From Opacimonas sp040514355 (GTDB taxonomy: Bacteria > Pseudomonadota > Gammaproteobacteria > Enterobacterales > Alteromonadaceae), in the NCBI GenBank assembly GCA_040514355.1, contig JBEVCF010000014.1:1-15120 (forward strand): a stretch of 15,120 nt of DNA, given 5' to 3'. Position 1 is the first letter of the stretch; each line of letters opens with the position of its first letter. The notes below the pieces were generated by a model. That model was not told the origin of the DNA. It searched no databases and was given only the letters and a program-made list of their open reading frames with translations. Both the position numbers and the translations under genes were made by a program. Of this stretch, positions 1-6,137 are shown piece after piece.

Positions 1-437
1 TGCCTGCGCATCAACGCTGGATGAATAACGGGGCGTTTGACGGTGGCGCTTTGAGTGCTAAGGAACGCGCTTTGCGGGATTATCACATCAAAGTTATGCA
101 ACTTGCCGCGTATTCTCCTTTGATGCAAGCAGACTACACGTCACTGCATACTTTGAACCGAAATGCCCAAGACTACGGCGACCAACATTTTGCTTTTGCT
201 AGACATTCAGACACAGATTTGATGTTGGTCGTGAACAACTTTGTACCTGATGCAGGCCTTGCAACGACCTTACAAGTCGCTGATGTAATTGTCAGTCGCT
301 TAGGGTTTGAGATCGGGGATTATCCCTTGCGCAATCGTCTTGATGGCACGGACTCTGTGTTACGAGTGACTGCCGAAGGGGCCTTTTTTGATGTTGACGT
401 GCCTCCATTAGGTTCTGCAGTCTTGACGTTGAGATAG
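1..437 (+). CDS. GH13 alpha-amylase-family glycosidase, C-terminal part (5' end outside window)
   Basis: The frame is open from the first bases of the window (codons from position 3) to a TAG at 435-437, so this is the last ~144 residues of a longer protein; the Met at 21 is internal. The first visible residues, HQRWMNNGAFDGGALS, match the stretch found just after the catalytic barrel of GH13 amylases of the neopullulanase/SusA type (an R-x-x-N-x-G-x-FDGG pattern). They are followed by the helix that closes the barrel and a C-terminal beta-sandwich ending in DVPPLGSAVLTLR. The catalytic Asp/Glu/Asp lie upstream and cannot be checked. By family it would hydrolyse alpha-1,4-glucans. It ends 14 nt before the GH31 gene and is very likely cotranscribed with it. 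The family call is fairly firm; exact specificity is unknown. Confidence 0.75.
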   Translation, partial: PAHQRWMNNGAFDGGALSAKERALRDYHIKVMQLAAYSPLMQADYTSLHTLNRNAQDYGDQHFAFARHSDTDLMLVVNNFVPDAGLATTLQVADVIVSRLGFEIGDYPLRNRLDGTDSVLRVTAEGAFFDVDVPPLGSAVLTLR

Positions 438-440
438 ACC

Positions 441-445
441 AAGGA
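441..445 (+). promoter_or_regulatory. Ribosome binding site of the GH31 gene
   Basis: AAGGA lies 6 nt before the ATG at 452, in the 14-nt gap after the GH13 stop. It fixes the GH31 start. Confidence 0.7.
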
Positions 446-451
446 ACACCG

Positions 452-2833
452 ATGAAAATATTCAAGTATGTACTGGTTATAGGTTTATTTTACTGCTCTT
501 GGCTCAGTTCAGCGGATGCCGAAGTCATCAATGTGGAGGTGGGCAGTCATGCCGTTATCGTTACCACCACTGAGGCAGTCGTCACCGTAGAAGCGCATTC
601 TGCAGATAGTTTCTCAGTGCACTATCGCTTTGATGATGCGCCTACTTTACCCAGTTTTGCCCTTGCCAGACCTCAACAAACTTTAGCACTTGAGGTAGAA
701 GAACAACCTACGTACTGGCGGATTCGTCAAGGCGATGATGCTGTCCAGGTAGATAAAGCCACCGCGCGCTTGGCCTTTTATCACAACGGTCAACGCAAGA
801 CCGCGGAAGAAGAGGTGTTTTTTACTCCAGCGCAGCGAGGATTTCGATTTGCCTTGAGTGCAAACGAACAGCTATATGGTGGTGGCCAGCGCGTGCTGGG
901 TATGGACCGTCGTGGCCACCGTTTCCCCTTATACAACCGAGCACATTACGGCTATACCACAGAGTCCAAGCAAATGTATTACGGTTTATCTGCCGTGTTA
1001 TCCAATGCGCAGTACGCTATCTTGTTTGATAACAGTGCGAAAGGGGAAATGGATATTGGTGCAACTCAAGCGGATACTCTTACTTTTAGCGCTGAAGCTG
1101 GACGGATGGCTTACACGGTCGTATTAGGCGATAGTTTGCGTACTATCAGTGAACAGATTGCCAATGTGACGGGTAAACAGCCTTTACCGCCGCGTTGGGC
1201 TTTGGGGAATTTTGCTTCGCGTTTTGGGTACAAAACCCAAGCACAAACCTTGGGTACTGCCCAAAAATACGTTGATTTTGGGATCCCGCTTGATGCGATA
1301 GTCATTGATTTGTATTGGTTTGGTCCTGACATCAAAGGACACATGGGCAACCTTGATTGGTACCGTCCCAATTTCCCTCAACCAGAACAGATGATCCAAA
1401 CGCTGCAAGAGCAAGGCGTAGACACGATTTTAATCACCGAGCCGTTTATCTTGACGACGTCGAATCAGTGGGACAGTGCGGTTGCGGCCGATGCGCTTGC
1501 GGTCAATGCCGCAGGTGAGCCAGAAACGTTTGATTTTTACTTTGGTAATACGGGCTTAGTCGATGTCTTTGATACCAATGCAAGTGCGTGGTTTTTGGAC
1601 TTTTATACCACATTAAATAACCAAGGTGTGACGGGGTGGTGGGGCGATTTGGGTGAGCCAGAAGTGCATCCTAGTTCCGCCTTGCATCGCTTTGACGGCC
1701 AGTTATATGGTGCTGATGCTCTGCATAATGTGTATGGTCATCAATGGGCTAAGATCCTATATGAACACCAACGTACCTTAACCCCAGAGCGTCGTCCTTT
1801 TGTCATGATGCGCAGTGGGTTTTTGGGCTCACAGCGCTATGGCATGATCCCTTGGACAGGAGATGTTTCTCGTTCATGGGGAGGGTTGCAGCCACAGGTG
1901 GAGCTAATGTTGCAAATGTCGGTGTTGGGCCTGAGTTATATTCACTCTGATTTGGGCGGATTTGCTGGTGGCGATGAGTTCGAGCCGGAATTGTATTTAC
2001 GCTGGTTAGAATTTGGCGCCTTCACGCCTGTATTTCGTCCGCATGCACAAGATAACATTCCCCCGGAACCCGTTTTTCATGAAAACAGTGTAATTCGTGC
2101 TGCGCGCGATATTATCCGCCAGCGTTATGCATTAATGCCGTATCACTACTCATTAGCCATGGAAAATAGTTTATATGGTACGCCTTTAGCGAGACCCTTG
2201 AGTTTTATTGACAGCACTGCATTTACCAATGCCACCAGTTATTTGTGGGGCGATGCCTTACTTGTAACACCGATTACCAAGCCAGGAGTATCGGATGTCG
2301 GGATCACGATACCAGAAGGTGTGTGGTTTTCTTATTGGGATCAAACGCGTTATCAAGGTGGGCAACGTCATACTCTGCCGGCACCGTTGGGAGAGATGCC
2401 AGTATTGGTCAAAGCAGGGAGTTTTGTGCCGCATGTCGAGCCAGGGCAACATCTCAAGAACTATACTTCACAACGCCTCGGCCTAAGTTATTATGCTGAT
2501 CCTTCCGTCACAAGCGCCGAGTATGTATTGTATGAGGATGATGGTAAGACACCAGATTCTCTAGGGAAAGGTCAGTACCAAAGTATAGTAATGACCGCAG
2601 CCCAAACCCAACATGTACTGGCGTTACAATGGCATGTATTAGGGGGTTATGATGGCGCACCAGCACATAGAAATATTGACCTAACTGTTTATGGGTTAAC
2701 ACAAAAGCCACAAGAGGTACTCATTGCTAACCGTACGTTACCTAATAGTGCTTGGCGTTGGGATAGCCAGCAGCAACGCTTAGATATCCCAATGCACCTG
2801 CTACAAGAGCAATCGGTTACTATTATTTGGTAA
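452..2833 (+). CDS. Secreted GH31 alpha-glucosidase / 4-alpha-glucosyltransferase
   Basis: This 793-residue glycoside hydrolase family 31 enzyme acts on alpha-linked gluco-oligosaccharides. Residues 1-23 form a signal peptide ending in SADA, and Cys15 is not in a lipobox, so a periplasmic or exported protein is expected. An N-terminal beta-sandwich (about 24-240; LYGGGQR at 141-147) precedes the (beta/alpha)8 barrel. The nucleophile is Asp399 in GWWGDLGEPE, the acid/base is Asp471 in WTGDVSRSW, and HSDLGGF (498-504) is another family signature. Beta domains follow from about residue 590. The GDLGEPE form of the nucleophile motif resembles, from memory, Cellvibrio japonicus Agd31B, an oligosaccharide 4-alpha-D-glucosyltransferase, so transglucosylation is as likely as hydrolysis. 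The preceding GH13 gene supports starch or maltodextrin use. Its last 11 nt overlap the convergent kinase gene. The family is certain; the activity is inferred. Confidence 0.9.
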   Translation: MKIFKYVLVIGLFYCSWLSSADAEVINVEVGSHAVIVTTTEAVVTVEAHSADSFSVHYRFDDAPTLPSFALARPQQTLALEVEEQPTYWRIRQGDDAVQVDKATARLAFYHNGQRKTAEEEVFFTPAQRGFRFALSANEQLYGGGQRVLGMDRRGHRFPLYNRAHYGYTTESKQMYYGLSAVLSNAQYAILFDNSAKGEMDIGATQADTLTFSAEAGRMAYTVVLGDSLRTISEQIANVTGKQPLPPRWALGNFASRFGYKTQAQTLGTAQKYVDFGIPLDAIVIDLYWFGPDIKGHMGNLDWYRPNFPQPEQMIQTLQEQGVDTILITEPFILTTSNQWDSAVAADALAVNAAGEPETFDFYFGNTGLVDVFDTNASAWFLDFYTTLNNQGVTGWWGDLGEPEVHPSSALHRFDGQLYGADALHNVYGHQWAKILYEHQRTLTPERRPFVMMRSGFLGSQRYGMIPWTGDVSRSWGGLQPQVELMLQMSVLGLSYIHSDLGGFAGGDEFEPELYLRWLEFGAFTPVFRPHAQDNIPPEPVFHENSVIRAARDIIRQRYALMPYHYSLAMENSLYGTPLARPLSFIDSTAFTNATSYLWGDALLVTPITKPGVSDVGITIPEGVWFSYWDQTRYQGGQRHTLPAPLGEMPVLVKAGSFVPHVEPGQHLKNYTSQRLGLSYYADPSVTSAEYVLYEDDGKTPDSLGKGQYQSIVMTAAQTQHVLALQWHVLGGYDGAPAHRNIDLTVYGLTQKPQEVLIANRTLPNSAWRWDSQQQRLDIPMHLLQEQSVTIIW

Positions 2834-4494
2834 TGTTTTTCACAGAATGCTCGATGTTGACATCGAGCGTTTCATCTTGCTTGATTGGTAAACGGATATA
2901 AAACCCTGTCCCAACCCCTTCTTTTGTTTCAACATGGATGGTGCCACCGTGTTCTTTTACGATATTAAACGTGATTGATAAACCTAAACCAGTACCTTCA
3001 CCCTCTGATTTTGTCGTGAAAAAAGGGTTAAAGATTTGGTCTACGTTTTCTTTGGGAACTCCCATCCCATTATCCTGGATGAGAATTTCAATATAATCTT
3101 CAGCTTGTAGCGTTTTGATTAGAATACTGCCATTTTCTTCAATCGCTTGACCGGCATTAATTAATAGATTCGTAAATACTTGTATCATTTTGCCGACATT
3201 GATTGGAATATCTGGCAAATCAGGCGCCAATTGTTTGGTAATGTGACAGTGATACTTTAATTGATTCGCCACCATCTTCAATGTGGTTTCTAGACAATGA
3301 TTAATATTAAACGGTTGCAAAGACGTATCATTCGCTCGAGAAAACACTTTCATACCGGCGACGATGTCGGTTACGCGCTTAAGTCCATCGCTTGACTCTG
3401 TAATAATATCTTGGCTATCCCCAATCAAATAAAGAATATCTTCGGATTCTGACAATTGCTTGATTTGGTCAAATAAGATGTTGCGTTGAGAGACATCATC
3501 ACACGTTATATAGGCATCGACTAAGCTAAATAGTTTCGTAAATGTACGGTGGTAGTCATTTAATGTATCTAAGTTGCTCTTCACAAAGCCTATGGGGTTA
3601 TTAATTTCATGGGCAACGCCCGCTGCTAATTGACCTACTGACGCCATTTTTTCTGCTTGGCTAAGTTGTCGTTGAGTCTCTTTAAGGTGCTTATTGCTGT
3701 GTTTGAGTTTTTGGTTGCTCTCTTCAAGCATCGCCGTCCGATTAATCACTTGTTCTTCTAAGCTTGCATTGAGGTCAAACAACTCTGTTTGAAATGTTTG
3801 ACTACGGTGGATTTGTTTATTTAACGCGTTAATCAGTGAGTTGAACGACTCCGCAACAGTATAAATTTCTTTATCCGTTTGCGAGATATCAATGCGTGCT
3901 GCGATGGGTTCACCCATTTTGAGTTGGTCGGTGACATTCTCCGCTGAATCTTTCAACGTATTGAGCTGTTTAATAAGGTACCCACTAAAAAAAAACGCCA
4001 CTATACTGACAAAGATAATTTCGGCTAAGGCTATGCCTGCAATGACGGTTTGTATCTCCTGTACTGATGCTTCGATATTAGCATTACTCAACCCAATTTT
4101 TACGGTACCGAATAACTGTCCATCAATTTCGATTTTGGCTTGGGTAGAAATCACATCAATCAAATTCAACTCAGGGGTAACTGTACTAGGTTGATTGTGA
4201 TTTATCAGAGCAAGTGCCCCCTGACTAGCCAAGATATTGCCTTGTGCATCGCGAATAACAGCATATTCGACACCTTCTTGTTGCATGATTTCTGCAACGA
4301 ACGATTCCAGTGAGGCAATATCGAAGGTCAAAACCGCATTTTTTGTCATGCTAGCAAATAAATTAGCTGATATTTTTGCTTTTTCAGATAAGTTTTCATT
4401 GAGCATATCTTTGACGATAGATGAAACCATTATGGCNNNNNNNNNNTATCAGAGTGACACCAATACTTAGTTTGTTGCGCAATGAACTGTTCAT
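2823..4494 (-). CDS. Membrane sensor histidine kinase (interrupted by an assembly gap)
   Basis: The longest uninterrupted frame starts at a Met at 4430 (535 residues), but this lacks a first membrane segment. The real start is almost certainly ATG 4494-4492, 2 nt after the stop of the upstream binding-protein gene. It encodes MNSSLRNKLSIGVTLI, which runs into the 10-N gap; with the N removed the frame is continuous (553 residues). Numbered from the 4430 Met, residues 8-127 are a periplasmic sensor region (Cache-like, my inference), 128-152 a membrane helix, then a HAMP-like linker and a coiled coil (207-260). The HisKA phosphoacceptor is His274 in GVAHEINNP. The ATPase domain has Asn421/Asn425 (N box), DNGMG 453-457 (G1), FNPFFTTK (F box) and GEGTGLGLS 477-485 (G2), so it should be active. 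The partner is presumably the HTH-REC regulator two genes upstream, and the adjacent binding protein may present the ligand. Confidence 0.9.
2849..2868 (+). terminator. Candidate terminator hairpin after the GH31 gene
   Basis: A perfect inverted repeat, GCTCGATG / CATCGAGC with a TTGA loop, starts 15 nt after the GH31 stop and is followed by GTTTCATCTT, a weak T-rich tail. It also lies within the last codons of the convergent kinase gene. It is likely to end the plus-strand glycosidase transcript; the poor U-tract keeps confidence moderate. Confidence 0.45.
4437..4446. other. 10-N assembly gap inside the histidine kinase gene
   Basis: Ten N separate codon 16 of the kinase (ending at 4447) from an in-frame GCC ATA ATG on the other side. 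Ten bases would break the frame, so the run is a placeholder; zero or a multiple of three bases fits. No clear overlap between the flanks is visible. Confidence 0.9.
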
Positions 4495-4496
4495 TT

Positions 4497-5306
4497 CTAC
4501 TTAATCAAGTTCTCATTTAAATTGAGCGCCCGCACATCATCCCAGTCACTATCGATGGCACGCTGTAACTCTCTCATACCTAGCTTTTGTAGTATGGCAC
4601 TACCTTGAGGATCCGTTCCCATCTCTGCTAGGGCCGTTTGAATTGCCTCGCGGTGTGCAGTAGGCATATTGTTTAACACTGCAAAGGCATGAGGGGTATA
4701 CGGTTGGGTGGTCCAGACAACTTTTAAATCTGCCTTGATGGCATCTGGCATGTTGTTAAACGTTCGCTTGACACCGCCCCCTGCACTGAAGAAACCGCGA
4801 TGAACATTGAGATAAACCGAGTCATGCGACGATACAAACTGAGGTGTAATCGGGATCTGAGCAAGGTCGAGTTCTGCACGCGGTAACATGGTTGCTGCAA
4901 ATGCTGCAGGAGCAGGAAAGGCAACTGTAGTGTCAGTCAAATCCGCGAGACTGAAAATATGGCTGTCTTTTCTCGCTACAATAATCCCTTGAATTTTCTT
5001 ATCGCTTTGATGGTTAATGGCGACATATTCAGCATGTTTAGCAAAGACGACATAATGAAAGGGATTCATGTAAGCAATATCATACTGTTGTTCTAGCAGA
5101 CGTTGCTCAAAAACAGGAATGGTATTGGCTGTAGCAAATTGGATATTCAAGCCTGTTTTTTTTGATAAATACTGGGTCAATGGTACCCAGCGATTAGCTA
5201 ATACATTGGCAGACTGTTGTGGCACGACGCCGAAGGTATAATCTTTTGCGTGAGCAGTAAAACCAAAACAGACGATAAAAAATAGGTAAGTTAGTCGTTT
5301 AGTCAC
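4497..5306 (-). CDS. PhnD-like periplasmic substrate-binding protein, orphan (no ABC transporter)
   Basis: This 269-residue protein has a signal peptide (residues 1-20, TAHA before Lys21; Cys13 is not in a lipobox), so it is soluble in the periplasm. It has the fold signatures of the phosphate/phosphite/phosphonate-binding family (PhnD-like): FGVVPQQSA at 25-33, DIAYMNPFHY at 76-85, and a HDSVYLNVHRG...GGGVKRTF segment at 161-183. The loop that in PhnD-type proteins is rich in Ser/Thr around a DPxSTSG pattern reads PAPAAFAAT (131-139), mostly alanine, so the ligand may not be a phosphonate. The start is GTG at 5306, overlapping the regulator's stop by 8 nt (GTGACTAA), and the kinase follows 2 nt after its TAG. 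With no permease or ATPase nearby, a sensory role for the kinase is more likely than transport. The ligand is unknown. Confidence 0.85.
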   Translation of the reverse strand: MTKRLTYLFFIVCFGFTAHAKDYTFGVVPQQSANVLANRWVPLTQYLSKKTGLNIQFATANTIPVFEQRLLEQQYDIAYMNPFHYVVFAKHAEYVAINHQSDKKIQGIIVARKDSHIFSLADLTDTTVAFPAPAAFAATMLPRAELDLAQIPITPQFVSSHDSVYLNVHRGFFSAGGGVKRTFNNMPDAIKADLKVVWTTQPYTPHAFAVLNNMPTAHREAIQTALAEMGTDPQGSAILQKLGMRELQRAIDSDWDDVRALNLNENLIK

Positions 5307-5881
5307 TGATCAATTCCACTATGGTGCCTATCAACACTTCATTTTTGAAAGGTTTTTGAATGATTGCATCTGCTCCATCGAGCAAGGCACTTTGTAAATT
5401 GTCGTTGGCAGTGCCTGATATCATAATAATTTTGATATCGGCAAAGTCTGGATGTTCTCTGGTAAATCTTAAAACGTCCAAGCCATTCAACTTGGGCATA
5501 CCAATGTCCAAAGTCATGACTTGAGGCTTGTGTTGATTGAGTAGGGCGCCTGCTTTAAAACCATCATTGGCGTAATATGTATTAAAATCATATCGTTTAA
5601 GAACACGACAAATGCTCGTACACACATTGATATCATCATCGATAACCAGCACAGTGGGCTTTGCCGTTGTCGTTGCAATATCGTCAGGTACGGGTAAGTC
5701 ATAAGCTTCACAAAATTGTATAAAATCTGTTTTATGGACACGATTATTGCCTCTGCCTGGCAACTTGTGCCCTTTAATAATGCCCTCGTTTAGATACCGC
5801 ATAACCGTTCGGGTTGATATACCTANNNNNNNNNNATATACCTAACATTGATGCAATTTCGCCGGTGGTGAGATATTCCAT
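5299..5881 (-). CDS. Response regulator with N-terminal excisionase/MerR-type HTH and C-terminal REC (split by a false gap)
   Basis: As deposited only 167 residues from a Met at 5802 are continuous. Collapsing the 9-base duplication around the gap gives 187 residues starting at ATG 5881-5879, 6 nt after a strong AAGGAG. The first ~57 residues (MEYLTTGEIASMLGIS, then RTVMRYLNEGIIKGHK) form a HTH of the excisionase/MerR-like HTH_17 type, including a basic wing-like GRGNNRVHK stretch. After a short linker comes a receiver domain (about 69-187) with acidic residues 75-77, phosphoacceptor Asp119 in TLDIGMP, Ser149 and Lys170. All receiver residues needed for phosphorylation are present. HTH before REC is the reverse of the usual OmpR/NarL order. 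It leads the operon with the binding protein and kinase and faces the REC-EAL gene, so it may control either or both. Target genes are inferred only. Confidence 0.88.
5826..5835. other. 10-N assembly gap, probably a false gap over a 9-bp contig overlap
   Basis: ATATACCTA stands directly left (5817-5825) and directly right (5836-5844) of the N run. Removing the N and one copy leaves 188 codons in frame for the HTH-REC gene with a coherent helix-turn-helix. No real sequence seems to be missing here. Confidence 0.88.
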
Positions 5882-5887
5882 TTCCTG

Positions 5888-5893
5888 CTCCTT
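5888..5893 (-). promoter_or_regulatory. Ribosome binding site of the HTH-REC regulator
   Basis: On the minus strand AAGGAG lies 6 nt before ATG 5881-5879. It decides the start of the regulator and shows that the Met at 5802 is internal. Confidence 0.75.
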
Positions 5894-5910
5894 GTAACTT
5901 TGGTGATTAA

Positions 5911-5938
5911 GTTATAATCTGCATTTAATTGTGGTCAG
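5911..5938 (-). promoter_or_regulatory. Possible promoter of the regulator/binding-protein/kinase operon
   Basis: Minus-strand CTGACC (5938-5933) and TATAAC (5916-5911) are separated by 16 nt, four and five of six matches to sigma-70 consensus. Transcription would begin about 20-25 nt before the start codon. It lies in the 256-bp divergent region 5882-6137, where I found no convincing promoter for the plus-strand gene. Inference from consensus only. Confidence 0.35.
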
Positions 5939-6137
5939 CTATTTTTAGTTTTGTGGAAATTTGCGACATTAGTGACAGTATCGGCCTGCATGTGAATATA
6001 TGTAGAAAAAATTGATATCTATATAGTTTTGGTTAAGGACAACTCAAAACGGTCGATGATATAGTTAATAACGTAATTGCATTGCTTAACAAGTTTGACG
6101 GTTAACAAACGAACACTATGGTAAAAGCGAACGGAGT

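Noticed and set aside
4428..4430. Kinase start at the first Met after the N run
   Set aside because: It lacks the first membrane segment, and a better start with clean coding sequence exists on the other side of the gap.
4237..4470. Plus-strand 77-codon frame running through the N run
   Set aside because: It is antisense to the kinase, includes undefined residues and has no recognisable domain or ribosome site.
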